Below, one piece after another: positions 23,583 through 33,396 of a stretch of DNA of 64,000 nt. The notes under the pieces are model-generated. The model saw only the letters and a list, made by a program, of their open reading frames with translations. It ran no database searches and was not told the DNA's origin. The position numbers were made by a program, and so were the translations under genes. Position 1 is the stretch's first letter. Each line of letters starts with the position of its first letter. The DNA lies in assembly GCF_014647055.1 (NCBI RefSeq), contig NZ_BMOL01000001.1:486501-550500 (forward strand), in the 5' to 3' direction. Origin of the DNA: Deinococcus aerolatus. GTDB taxonomy: Bacteria > Deinococcota > Deinococci > Deinococcales > Deinococcaceae.

Positions 23583-23704
23583 GGCCCAGTCCTAGCACGC
23601 GGAAGCTGACGATGGCTGAGTGACCCCCGCCCGCCGTGCCCGCCACCTTTACTGTTCAGCCGTGACCCTCGCGCGCTGAAGGCCGTGAGACCAGACTGGA
23701 ACGC

Positions 23705-24385
23705 ATGACCCCCACCCAGGCCAGCACCCAGCGCATCAGCGACGCACCCACCGCCCGTGCACTGCGGCAGAATTTTGCTTTCCTGGGACTTTTCCTCGGT
23801 CCACGCTCGCCCAGCGAGATCGCCGCCCCGGCGGGCATGGCAGCCAATCTGGCACACCACCACGCCCGCAAACTCGCCAGTCTGGGCCTGCTGCTGGAAG
23901 TGGGGCGAGAGGGCGGCCGGGTGTTCTACCAGCTGGCAGCTCGGGAATTCCGGGTGCCGTGGACCGTCATGCCGCCCACCGATCCGGAAGTCGGCGAGGC
24001 GCTGACCCTGCGGCGCCTCACCGACAACTTCTCCCGCGCCTATGAGCGGTCCTTTCTAGCCCTTGGTGGCGAGGCCGAGGAGGCCGTTTTTGGCTTCAGC
24101 GATAGTTCAGGCGACTCGGCGCGCCCACCAGCACCCGACGCCAGACCGCTGGAATCGCATCCCAGCCACCTGGAAGCGCTGACCCTGCGGCTGACGCCTG
24201 AGCGTTATCGCAAGTTGGTCCATGACCTCAGCCGTCTCCTGGAGGCAGCGGCGGCAGATGGGCTTAAAGATCAGGGACAGGTCTGCACACTCGCCGTCCT
24301 GGCCTCGCGCGGCACCCTGGACGGCGGGGAGAAATCCGCTGGAGGCGTCTCGCACACCATCAGTTCTTTTCTGGGTGCAGATTGA
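23705..24385 (+). CDS. ArsR-like winged-helix transcriptional regulator
   Basis: 226 residues. Residues about 14-75 form a winged helix: RALRQNFAFLGLFLGPRSPSEIAAPAGMAANLAHHHARKL (recognition helix) then LLLEVGREGGRVFYQL (wing). The C-terminal part has LTLRLTPERYRKLVHDLSRLLEAA, typical of the ligand or dimerisation half in this group. It is divergent from the peptidoglycan-binding gene, which it may control. The ATG at 23705 has CAGACT eight bases upstream. Target and signal are unknown. Confidence 0.78.
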   Translation: MTPTQASTQRISDAPTARALRQNFAFLGLFLGPRSPSEIAAPAGMAANLAHHHARKLASLGLLLEVGREGGRVFYQLAAREFRVPWTVMPPTDPEVGEALTLRRLTDNFSRAYERSFLALGGEAEEAVFGFSDSSGDSARPPAPDARPLESHPSHLEALTLRLTPERYRKLVHDLSRLLEAAAADGLKDQGQVCTLAVLASRGTLDGGEKSAGGVSHTISSFLGAD

Positions 24386-24521
24386 TCTACGCTTCGGCCT
24401 ACCGGAACTCCGGCCACGGCCACGTCTTGAAAGTCACTTCCTGCCATCTGGGGTGTATTGCCTCGTCCTCCTGCAAGTTGACCAGTTGGCCCACGGCGCA
24501 CTTCTGGTAGGCCAGCGGGCT

Positions 24522-25541
24522 TTACAGCCGCGCCAGTTCCGTCTGCGCCAAGGCAAACCCCGGCCGCAGGCGCAGGGCCTCGCGGTACGCCGCCTTTGCC
24601 TCGGCCACGCGGCCCAGCGCGGCCAGCGCCCGGCCCCGCCAGTAGTGCATTTCCTCGTGGGCGGGCACGTCGCGCAGCACCCCACCGGTCAGGCGCAGCA
24701 CGTCGCCGTAGCGGGCGTTGCGGGCATAAGCCTCCAGCGGGCCGAAGGAATACCACAGTGCACGCCACGGCAATCCGCCCACAGTGCGCGCCGGACGGCT
24801 GGGATCGAGTTTCGGGTCCGGGCTGGCCGCAAACGCCGCGTCAAAGGCCCGCGCCGCGCCGCGCGAATCGCCCAGGTTCAGCTTGGCCTGCCCCACGTTC
24901 AGCCACGCCACGGCGTCGTTCCTCTTCCCGGCCTCGGTCAGCGCCACCCGCAGCACCGCGCGCCGGGCCATGCGGGCGTCGGCGTGGTAGCCCAGCGTTT
25001 TCGTCAGCCGGGCCTCCTGCGCCGCCGGGGCCACCACCAGATACGTGCGCCCGAACGAGCGCCACAGTTCGTCCAGCTCGGCGTAGGTGAACTCCAGGCG
25101 GCCCAGGTACGAGTCCAGCGCCGAGAACTTCCCCCTGGCGTCGTCGTAGCCGGTCAGCAGGCGGTAGTGGCCCATGCCGCCGCTGTCGGGTGTCACGAAC
25201 CACGTTTCCACGATCACCGGGAATCCGGCGGCCAGCAGACGTCGCAGCATCAGCGGGGTGCCGCCACGGGCCAGATGCACCGTCATGCCCTGGCCCCGCG
25301 CAAAGGCAGCGAGTTCCCCCGGTGACACGTTCACGTCGTCGCGGGTTGCCTTCAGCCTGGGCGCAATGTCGTACTGGTTCAGGGTGCCGCCCCAGCGGCT
25401 CAGGGCCATGCCCACCGTCACGGGGCCGCAGTTGTTCAGCCGCTGGTACTCATGCGTGACATTGCCAATGCTGACCTGCGCGGGCAGCGCCGATGCCGCG
25501 CCGAGCACGCCACAGATGAGCAGGGGAAGAAGGGCACGCAT
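24522..25541 (-). CDS. Secreted C39-like cysteine peptidase with C-terminal TPR repeats
   Basis: 339 residues. Signal peptide (MRALLPLLICGVLGAASALPA). The papain-like C39 domain shows the catalytic Cys in LNNCGPVTVGMAL, His in GGMGHYRLLTGYDD and Asp in SALDSYLG. From about residue 195 the chain is helical with TPR pairs (AVAWLNVGQAKLNLGDSRGAARAFDAAF and EMHYWRGRALAALGRVAEAKAAYREAL). C39 peptidases normally process double-glycine leaders as part of ABC exporters; this stand-alone secreted form with TPRs suggests a different extracytoplasmic substrate. GTG at 25544 immediately precedes the ATG I use. Confidence 0.84.
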   Translation of the reverse strand: MRALLPLLICGVLGAASALPAQVSIGNVTHEYQRLNNCGPVTVGMALSRWGGTLNQYDIAPRLKATRDDVNVSPGELAAFARGQGMTVHLARGGTPLMLRRLLAAGFPVIVETWFVTPDSGGMGHYRLLTGYDDARGKFSALDSYLGRLEFTYAELDELWRSFGRTYLVVAPAAQEARLTKTLGYHADARMARRAVLRVALTEAGKRNDAVAWLNVGQAKLNLGDSRGAARAFDAAFAASPDPKLDPSRPARTVGGLPWRALWYSFGPLEAYARNARYGDVLRLTGGVLRDVPAHEEMHYWRGRALAALGRVAEAKAAYREALRLRPGFALAQTELARL

Positions 25542-25632
25542 CACCCCCCATCCTCAGCAGTCTTCATGATTCAGGACTGAGGCGCGAAGGTAAGAAAAAC
25601 GCCTTTCTTCAACGGTGGGACCGGAACCACAA

Positions 25633-25668
25633 CAAAAGGGGACGGCGGGCCACTGGTGCACCCGCCTC
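25633..25668 (-). terminator. Terminator of the lipoprotein hydrolase gene
   Basis: On the minus strand GGCGGG (25666-25661) and CCCGCC (25649-25644) pair around an 11-base loop and are followed by GTCCCCTTTTGTTG. Confidence 0.65.
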
Positions 25669-25692
25669 CTCGAAGTGTGTGGTTCAGGATCG

Positions 25693-27132
25693 CTAGTTGC
25701 TGGTGGGTGGAGCCACCGGGCAGAGGGCCACGCCATCACGCTGGGTGCGGGTGTATTTGCAGCCGTAGTTGGGATCGGCCACCACGCTGGGGGTGGTCAC
25801 GTCGTCCCCGGCCGGTTTCTGGCCGGTCTTTTCCCAGGCCACCAGATCGTTGAAGCCTTCCACCAGTTCCGGCCCGGCAAAGTCGCAGTGGCCCGGCGCC
25901 CGGATGGCGCGCTGCACCAGCAGACCGGACTTGCCGTTGGCGGCCACGGCCTTGTTGTAAAGCTGCTCATGCCGGAAGGGCACGTAGAAGTCGCCCAGGG
26001 TGTGCAGGGTCAGCACCGGCACGTTGATCTCGCCGCTGACGCGCGGCAGCCAGCGCAGCGCGCCCTGGCGGGCCGGGTTGGCCGCCGGGTCCGCCGTCAC
26101 GCGCAGGATTGCGTCGTTAAAGGCTTTCTCGGCAACGGTGGGGGTGGCGTCGGTGGTCCAGCGGTAGGTGACGCCCGTGTTGCCGTAAAAGTTCCTGGCC
26201 AGGATACCAGTCAGCGTGCCGTCCGAGCCACCAGTGCCCAGCACCGCATTTTGCAGGCCCCCCACGCTGAAGCCCAGGTTGAACACGGGCCGCTCGCCGC
26301 CGGTCAGCTGTTTGGCCAGCTCACGCAATTTGGCACCCTGTGCGCTGTTGACCTGCCACAGCGGCCCGGAGGTGTCGGTAAACAGCGCCGCCTTGATGTC
26401 AGGCAGCAACTTCTGGAAATCGGACTGCGGGTAGCTGCTGGCCCCGTAACCAGCCATCTGCGCGGCAGCCAGCGTGTAGTCACCCAGCCACTGGAATTCG
26501 TATTCCTCGTCCAGCACGCCGCATACCGGCATGGCGGCAGCGTAGTTGACTTTATTCCTGGCGGTGTCCAGCGTTTCTTTTTCCACCGATGCACTCGTCA
26601 CGTGCCCGCCCATGCTCACGCCCATGATCAGGTACTTGTCGGGTTTTGTCAGCCCGGTCAGTTCGGGGAACTTCAGGGCCAGCGCGTTGGTGTCCTCCAC
26701 ACCGGACTGCACGTCGTAGTAGTTGCTGGAATAGCTGCTCGCGGCCCAGGCGTAGCCCAGTCCCAGCCAGTAGTCGCGCAGCGAAGGGGCCTGCACATTC
26801 AGTTTCTCACCGGTTCCTGCGTAACCGTGGGCGTACATCACCAGCTGCTTGTTCCAGTTCGCCGGGATTTCAATGACGTAGGCCGCCTTCCCCTGAAGCC
26901 CATCGTAGATGCCCTGATAGATCTTCGCGCCCGTCTTGGCCTCAAAGGTGGGTGTCACCGCCGTAAAGGTGCGCTTGTCCTGCTCGCGGGTCTGGGGCTG
27001 GGGCGTGGGCGGGGTCACGGCGGGGCTGCCGCAGCTCGCCAGGGTCAGGGTCAGACCGGTCAGCAGGAGCGACGCCTTGCGGACGGTCTGCAAGCGGGAA
27101 CGGGAAGAGGTGGAACGGGTCTGTGCAGTCAT
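25693..27132 (-). CDS. Lipoprotein alpha/beta hydrolase
   Basis: 479 residues. The N-terminus has a basic segment, a hydrophobic helix and a lipobox LASC (Cys about 34), indicating a lipoprotein. Hydrolase motifs: VMYAHGYAGTGEK (oxyanion region), nucleophile GVSMGGHV, acid around LHTLGDFYVPF and His in RAPGHCDF. The closest general resemblance is to tannase/feruloyl esterase-like or large secreted esterases; substrate unknown. ATG 27132 has GGAGG five bases upstream; the longer frame to 27540 runs through the promoter. A TTGACA/TAGATT promoter lies upstream. Confidence 0.85.
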   Translation of the reverse strand: MTAQTRSTSSRSRLQTVRKASLLLTGLTLTLASCGSPAVTPPTPQPQTREQDKRTFTAVTPTFEAKTGAKIYQGIYDGLQGKAAYVIEIPANWNKQLVMYAHGYAGTGEKLNVQAPSLRDYWLGLGYAWAASSYSSNYYDVQSGVEDTNALALKFPELTGLTKPDKYLIMGVSMGGHVTSASVEKETLDTARNKVNYAAAMPVCGVLDEEYEFQWLGDYTLAAAQMAGYGASSYPQSDFQKLLPDIKAALFTDTSGPLWQVNSAQGAKLRELAKQLTGGERPVFNLGFSVGGLQNAVLGTGGSDGTLTGILARNFYGNTGVTYRWTTDATPTVAEKAFNDAILRVTADPAANPARQGALRWLPRVSGEINVPVLTLHTLGDFYVPFRHEQLYNKAVAANGKSGLLVQRAIRAPGHCDFAGPELVEGFNDLVAWEKTGQKPAGDDVTTPSVVADPNYGCKYTRTQRDGVALCPVAPPTSN

Positions 27133-27215
27133 TGGGCCTCCAGGGCGCGGGCACGAACGATCCCCCATGCCGGCGAGCGGCACAGAGATGGGCATCTGGT
27201 GAGTTGAACGCCCGT

Positions 27216-27246
27216 AATCTAGCGCCCGTGGCCGCTGCCGTGTCAA
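27216..27246 (-). promoter_or_regulatory. Promoter of the lipoprotein hydrolase gene
   Basis: On the minus strand a perfect -35 TTGACA (27246-27241) and TAGATT (27221-27216) are separated by 19 bases, about 85 bases upstream of the start. Confidence 0.5.
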
Positions 27247-27313
27247 CCTGCCCTGTTGCACGGCAGCGCCGGAGGCGGGAACTTTCCCGCCCCCGCCCCC
27301 GTACCCTGGGGGC

Positions 27314-27988
27314 ATGAGACCAAGACGAGGACCGGGATGCGGATGCCTGGGCTGCGGCGGCGGCGGACTGCTGGTGCTGGCGCTGCTAGGCGCACTGGCG
27401 TGGTTCGTGGTGATCCGGCCCGCGCAGCAGTTCGTGGCCGGCTTACGGCCCTCCCAGACCCAGGGCCAGCAGACCCAGAACCAGACGCAACCGGTGACCC
27501 CGCCGTTGGACCAGACGCCCGGCACGTCTGCGGCCCCCACGGCCCAGGCCCGGCCCCTGACCCAGAGCGACGTGCAGAAGTTCGTCCGTATTCGCCGGGA
27601 CGTGCGGGCCGCGCTGGGCGAGAGCTTTACTGGATTGCAAACCGTCTGGGCCGAGGTTCAGGCCGGACAGACGCCCAATCTGTTGCAGGTCGTGAACGTG
27701 CTGCGGCAGGCGGGCAGCAGCATCGGCAGGGCCAGAACCGCGCAGGACGCCGCGCTGGCCCGCGAGACCATGACGCCCGCGCGCTACGCCGAGGTGCGGG
27801 CCGCCGTCAACCGCGCGCTGGGCGTGCCGAACGTCGATTTTGCCCAGGCGGCCCAGGCCCTCCAGAGCGGCCAGTTACCCAATCTGGACAGCACGGTCAC
27901 GCCGGCCAGCGCCCGCGAGCGGGAACTGGTTGCGCCTTTCAAGAAGGAACTGGAAGTGACGGCGGCGGTGGGGCTGTTGGGGTTGTAG
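27314..27988 (+). CDS. Hypothetical membrane-anchored protein
   Basis: 224 residues. N-terminus is basic and Cys/Gly-rich (RRGPGCGCLGCGGGG) followed by one transmembrane helix (LLVLALLGALAWFVVI). A Gln/Thr/Pro-rich stalk leads to a helical domain from about 82 (LTQSDVQKFVRIRRDVRAALG to the end) that should lie outside the membrane. No family recognised; the Cys-Gly stretch before the helix is unusual. TACCCT at 27302-27307 lies six bases upstream of the ATG. Confidence 0.75.
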   Translation: MRPRRGPGCGCLGCGGGGLLVLALLGALAWFVVIRPAQQFVAGLRPSQTQGQQTQNQTQPVTPPLDQTPGTSAAPTAQARPLTQSDVQKFVRIRRDVRAALGESFTGLQTVWAEVQAGQTPNLLQVVNVLRQAGSSIGRARTAQDAALARETMTPARYAEVRAAVNRALGVPNVDFAQAAQALQSGQLPNLDSTVTPASARERELVAPFKKELEVTAAVGLLGL

Positions 27989-27989
27989 A

Positions 27990-29003
27990 TCAGTCTTCCA
28001 GCAGGGCGGCGCTGTGCCACACCTCCACCAGCGCCGCAGTCCTGCGAAACCAGCGCAGGCTGCCTTGCAACGTCGCCTGAAGAAGGTTGGTCATCAGGCT
28101 CAGGCGGTAGTCAAGGAGACACTGCGCCAGGGAGTAGGTGGAGATACCCGCTCTCTGCAACCCCGCGTGGTAGCGCCCAACCAGCGCCGTGTCGCGCTGC
28201 AGCCGATCAGGCGCGTCCGCCGGAATCAGCATGAACATCAGGTCATGTGGCCCCAGACCGCGTTTGATCGTCGCCCAGTCGATGAGGCGGACCTCCAGAC
28301 CGTCGGCCGCATGAAAAACATTGCCCATCAGGTGCAGGTCACCGTGAATCAGCGTGTGCTGGCCCAGTTCCACCCGCGTTCTGAACGCGGCGGGCCAGCG
28401 GGCGGCCACGCGCTCCAGCAGCCTCCTTTCGCGGCCCGTCAGCCCGGGCCGCTTCAGAAAGGAGGCGGTGGCCTGCCTCGCGGCCTGTGCATGGACTGCC
28501 AGAGCCGCCGCGTCCAGCACCTGCGGCATCCGCGTCACGTCCAGATCGGGGTGCCCCCACGCCGGGGCCTGCAGGGCCGGCGCGTTCCACCAGGCGGCGT
28601 GAAAGTCGGCCAGGGCGTCGACCACCTGTTCCAGCACGGCCGCAGCCGGGGGAAAGGACACCGGCTGATACGCCCCGCTCAGGTCTTCGAGCAGCAGCAC
28701 GCACCGCCGGGCCGCGGCGTCGTCGCAGGCGCCCAGCAGCGCCGGCACCGGGAGTCCAGGGGTTGCGGGCAGCAGTTCGCGGTAAAAGCGTAGTTCCGGC
28801 AGACCGGCGGCGTACCACTCGGGGCCGTACACCTTGGCGATCAGGGTTTCCGGACGGCCGGGGGGCAGGGCGCCACCCAGACGAAGACGCACGATCCGGT
28901 CAGCATGCCCCTCAAAGGTTTGCACCTCGCTCACCTGCCGAACCGGAAAACCCAGCATCGCCCCCAGGGCTTCCGGCGTCAGCAGGATGCAGGGCGAGGC
29001 CAT
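27990..29003 (-). CDS. Aminoglycoside phosphotransferase-like (APH) kinase
   Basis: 337 residues of the APH/choline-kinase fold. Visible are an ATP-binding lobe (TLIAKVY, CVLLLEDLSG hinge), the catalytic loop LIHGDLHLMGNVF (His-Gly-Asp, Asn) and the metal-binding Asp in RLIDWATIKRG. Family members phosphorylate small molecules such as aminoglycosides, choline, homoserine or fructosamine; the substrate cannot be told. ATG 29003 is supported by TATCCT (complement of 29010-29015) six bases upstream. It is divergent from hemL with 73 bases between starts. Confidence 0.85.
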   Translation of the reverse strand: MASPCILLTPEALGAMLGFPVRQVSEVQTFEGHADRIVRLRLGGALPPGRPETLIAKVYGPEWYAAGLPELRFYRELLPATPGLPVPALLGACDDAAARRCVLLLEDLSGAYQPVSFPPAAAVLEQVVDALADFHAAWWNAPALQAPAWGHPDLDVTRMPQVLDAAALAVHAQAARQATASFLKRPGLTGRERRLLERVAARWPAAFRTRVELGQHTLIHGDLHLMGNVFHAADGLEVRLIDWATIKRGLGPHDLMFMLIPADAPDRLQRDTALVGRYHAGLQRAGISTYSLAQCLLDYRLSLMTNLLQATLQGSLRWFRRTAALVEVWHSAALLED

Positions 29004-29076
29004 GAATGCAGGATAAATCCCCGGAGTGTTGCCCACCTCTCCCCCGCTGCGCCCGGCCTCCGCTAAGGTGCGGGAC

Positions 29077-30437
<1,361 letters not shown>

Positions 30438-30441
<4 letters not shown>

Positions 30442-30866
30442 CCCTCGTGCAATCCAAGCCGGACGTGATTCGCGTCCTGACCGAAAACAAGGTGATCGCC
30501 GTGGTGGGCTTCCACCACGACAGCGCCAAGCCCGCCTTTTACGTGCCCGAGTACATGTACCGGCAGGGCTACACCATCATCCCGGTCAATCCGGCGCTGG
30601 CCGCACGCGGCGAGAGCTATTTCGGCCACAAGGCAGTGGCGACCCTGGCCGAGATCACCGTTCCGGTGGACATTGTGGACATCTTCCGCCGCAGTGACCG
30701 GGTGCCGGACCACCTGAGCGACATTCTGGCCATGAACCCGCTGCCGAAGGTGGTGTGGTTGCAACTGGGCATCCGCAATGACGACGTGGCCCGGCAGCTC
30801 AGCGCACGCGGCATCGACGTGGTGCAGGACCGCTGCCTGCTGGCCGATCACCGGGCGCTGCTGTAG
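30438..30866 (+). CDS. CoA-binding (Rossmann) domain protein, coupled to hemL
   Basis: 142 residues. The CoA_binding domain is clear: KVIAVVGFHHDSAKPAFYVPEYMYRQGYTIIPVNP, then VDIVDIFRRSDRVPDHL, PKVVWLQLGIRNDDVARQLSARGIDVVQDRCL, the YccU-type arrangement. The precise role is unknown; homologues bind CoA. The start is a TTG at 30438 that overlaps the hemL stop (TTGA) and has AAGGAG eight bases upstream (30425-30430). Starts further upstream would lie inside hemL. Confidence 0.88.
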
Positions 30867-30903
30867 GTCCACCGCCGGTCACCGGCAATCCCTACCGTCA
30901 CCC

Positions 30904-31977
30904 TCAGCCGCGCATCAGGAAGTGCTCGATGATCGCGTGGTGGTCCTCAAAGAACAGCTCAGGGCGGGCCATCGCCTCGCCCAGCGGCATCCACAGCGCC
31001 TCGGCGGCGTCGCTGCCGCCCTGCAAAAGCGGCAGCTGGCCGATGCCCAGGTCAAAACGGAAGGCGTGGGTCACGGTGCGCCCGCGCAGGCTGCGTTCGG
31101 GGTAGTCGAACACGGCGCTGCCGCGCAGGGCGGCGCGCAGATCGACGCCCACGCCCAGGCCGGTTTCTGCGTGGGTCTCGCGCACGGCGCACTCCAGAAC
31201 CGTCTCTGTCTGCTGCACGAAGCCGCCGGGCATGGCGAGGCGGCCCCGGCCCGGCATTCCCCCGCGCCGCACCAGCAGCACGTGCCCGCTGCGCGTCACC
31301 ACCGCGTCGGCGGTCACGAACACCGGGGCAAAGGGCGCGTCGGCCCAGGCCGCACGGTACTCGCGCAGGTGGTCGTACTCGGCGCGCAGTTCCGCGTATT
31401 CCGGCGTGGCGTGAAAGCGCTCTAAAAAGGCGTGGACGGCGGGCGGCACCATGCCGCTCACCTCGTCCAGGCGGCCCTCAAAGTATGCCCGGCGCACGTC
31501 GGTGGCGCTCAGCGGGCTGACCACGTGCGAGGGAATGAACTCCCAGGCCGGAAACGAGCGCAGGTAATAGCTGCTCTCGTCCTTGACATGACCGATCAGC
31601 GCCACGTCGGTGCTGCCGTGCGTAAACTGCTGCACTCCGCGCTGCACCTCCGAGAGCCACAACGCCTCGTTGTAGTAGTAGTCGCGGACATGCACGAACA
31701 GCAGCCGGGGGCGGGCAATCCCGACCTCCAGCAGCATGGCCGTGATGACCTCCTGGCGCTCATCGGCGGTAAAGGGGTTCTTGGGATTGCGCGCCGCCCG
31801 GGCCGAGCCGATCACCACGATCAGCTTCTGCACGCTCTCCAGGGCTTCCAGCATCACCAGCAGGTGCGCGGCATGCGGCGGCTCGAAGCGCCCGATGTAC
31901 ACCCCGAAGGTGCGCCTGCGCCGTGTGGGGGAGGGCGGCGCCGGAGCGGTGGGTGGAAATTCGCTGGAGGATGACAT
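30904..31977 (-). CDS. Bifunctional NMN adenylyltransferase / Nudix hydrolase
   Basis: About 357 residues. The N-terminal nucleotidyltransferase domain has [15 protein letters not shown] (HxGH-like loop with the second His) and [12 protein letters not shown] (ISxTxxR-like), making NAD from NMN and ATP. The C-terminal Nudix domain carries [26 protein letters not shown]. The fusion is the NadM-Nudix type seen in cyanobacteria and Deinococcus, the Nudix half acting on ADP-ribose or related compounds. In this Nudix box the REUXEE core reads RETHAE, so the first of the two Glu is Ala. ATG 31986 is an alternative start three codons upstream. Confidence 0.9.
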   Translation of the reverse strand: MSSSSEFPPTAPAPPSPTRRRRTFGVYIGRFEPPHAAHLLVMLEALESVQKLIVVIGSARAARNPKNPFTADERQEVITAMLLEVGIARPRLLFVHVRDYYYNEALWLSEVQRGVQQFTHGSTDVALIGHVKDESSYYLRSFPAWEFIPSHVVSPLSATDVRRAYFEGRLDEVSGMVPPAVHAFLERFHATPEYAELRAEYDHLREYRAAWADAPFAPVFVTADAVVTRSGHVLLVRRGGMPGRGRLAMPGGFVQQTETVLECAVRETHAETGLGVGVDLRAALRGSAVFDYPERSLRGRTVTHAFRFDLGIGQLPLLQGGSDAAEALWMPLGEAMARPELFFEDHHAIIEHFLMRG

Positions 31978-32075
31978 CCGGCTCATCTTCGGGAACCGGA
32001 AGGTGAAGAAGATGTGGCCGCTGGCCGTCCCGCAAATCTCGCATCTGCCTGTGCGGAACGACGTATTGTAACGCT

Positions 32076-32582
32076 ATGAACAAAAAAATGATGCTGTCCG
32101 GTGTCCTGCTGCTGTCACTTTCTGGCCTCTCGGGCGTGGCCCTCGCGGGCGGGGCGGGCGCACCCGTCACCGCCACCAGCGCCCAGGTGCAGCCGGCCAC
32201 GCCCGCCGCCATTGCTGCCGCGCTGCGCGAGGCCGGCTACAAGGTCACCATCAACCCTATAGACCCCGACAGTGACCCCAGCCTGAGCGTGGACACCGGC
32301 GGCCATAAGGTCGACGTGTGGCTCAGCGGCTGCCAGAAAAATGTCTGCTCGCGGGTCACGGCCAGCTCATACTGGGATTACAGCGAGGACGAGGCCAGCC
32401 TGGACACCGAGCTGACCAACGACTGGAACGGCAACTACTACACCCAGGCCTACATCTACGAGGGCGCGTACTATCTCGACAGCACCATGCCGATTCGCGG
32501 CGGCTACACCAAGGCTGCGCTGAAGGCCTGGATGGTCGACTACCTGGAAGACGTGGCGGCGTTCGAGGAAGAGCTGCCCTGA
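32076..32582 (+). CDS. Secreted YbjN-like protein
   Basis: 168 residues. Signal peptide MNKKMMLSGVLLLSLSGLSGVALAGG. The mature part begins with AAIAAALREAGYKVTI and ends in MPIRGGYTKAALKAWMVDYLEDVAAFEEEL, the strand-helix pattern of the YbjN/type III chaperone-like fold. Two Cys (GCQKNVC) sit close together and could form a disulfide after export. Start ATG 32076 has TATTGT (32064-32069) six bases upstream. It is followed by a dispersed repeat element. Confidence 0.7.
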   Translation: MNKKMMLSGVLLLSLSGLSGVALAGGAGAPVTATSAQVQPATPAAIAAALREAGYKVTINPIDPDSDPSLSVDTGGHKVDVWLSGCQKNVCSRVTASSYWDYSEDEASLDTELTNDWNGNYYTQAYIYEGAYYLDSTMPIRGGYTKAALKAWMVDYLEDVAAFEEELP

Positions 32583-32590
32583 ACTAAGGC

Positions 32591-32730
32591 CTGATACGGA
32601 TTCCATCTGTTTCGTTAACAAACCGGGAGGGCGCCGGTTTGCCAACTCCACTCCCGGAACCCGTTCTACTCGTTCTCGCTTCGCTCGGATTTTCATCGTT
32701 TTGCAAACGATTCAATCGGAGCCCGTATGA
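32591..32730. repeat. Dispersed palindromic small repeat element (SRE-like)
   Basis: About 140 bases between two genes. The ends are related as inverted repeats (ATACGGATTCC on the left; the right end reads CGGAGCCCGTAT). Inside are two hairpins: AAACCGG/CCGGTTT (32620-32640) and ATCGTTT/AAACGAT (32695-32711). The composition differs from both flanks. From memory this resembles the small non-coding repetitive elements scattered through Deinococcus genomes. Only one copy is in the window. Confidence 0.65.
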
Positions 32731-32820
32731 AACGAGGGCCGACCCAGGGCGCCGGAAGCATGTCCCCGGCGGCCTGTTCAGCTGTGTTGGAAGCGCCCGA
32801 TGTGTCAACTGTCCAGTGTC

Positions 32821-33288
32821 TTAAGCGCTGAGGCCCTTGCCACCGTGCAGGGTGCGTTCCATCGCGTCGGTGACCTCGGCCTCGAAGCGGCGCAGATGCT
32901 CGCGCAGGCGGTCCAGTTCGGTAACGCCCAGGTCGGGTAGCCACAGCACGCTGCGCCCCAGCACGGCGAAGGCCAGCGGCGCGTCCTCGCCCGGTTCCTC
33001 ATCCTCGTCAGCTTCCACCGGGTCCAGATTCAGGATGCCGTAGTCCAGGCCCTGATTCAGCAGGTTGATGCCCATCAGGATCTCGGGCAGGCTGTCTTCT
33101 TCCACGTACAGGTCCAGGTCCAGGTGCAGACGCACAATCACGCCGCCCTGGTGGTCCGCATCGGCAAACAGGGCCACCCTGGAGTCGCCGTGCTGGATCA
33201 GTGCGCCGTCATCCACCGACTCGACGGTCAAACCGCTGGCCTGCAGCGCAGACACGATCCGCTGCAATTCGGACTGAGGGGCCGTCAT
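32821..33288 (-). CDS. Hypothetical YbjN-like cytoplasmic protein
   Basis: 155 residues. It starts MTAPQSELQRIVSALQASGLTVESVDDGALIQHGDSRVALFAD, continues with strands around GGVIVRLHLDLDLYV, an acidic loop (VEADEDEEPGEDA) and a C-terminal helix, similar to the YbjN sensory-transduction-like fold. No signal peptide. The start 33288 is chosen because a consensus TATACT (complement of 33296-33301) lies seven bases upstream; the frame to 33321 would cross it. Function unknown. Confidence 0.75.
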   Translation of the reverse strand: MTAPQSELQRIVSALQASGLTVESVDDGALIQHGDSRVALFADADHQGGVIVRLHLDLDLYVEEDSLPEILMGINLLNQGLDYGILNLDPVEADEDEEPGEDAPLAFAVLGRSVLWLPDLGVTELDRLREHLRRFEAEVTDAMERTLHGGKGLSA

Positions 33289-33396
33289 GCCGGGAAGTAT
33301 AGAGCGTGTCTGCGGGCGCAACCGGAAGAATGTGCTCTTTGGAGGCTCAGCGCCCGGCAGTCAGACGTCCTGACGGTTTAGCCTTGCCCCCCCAGG

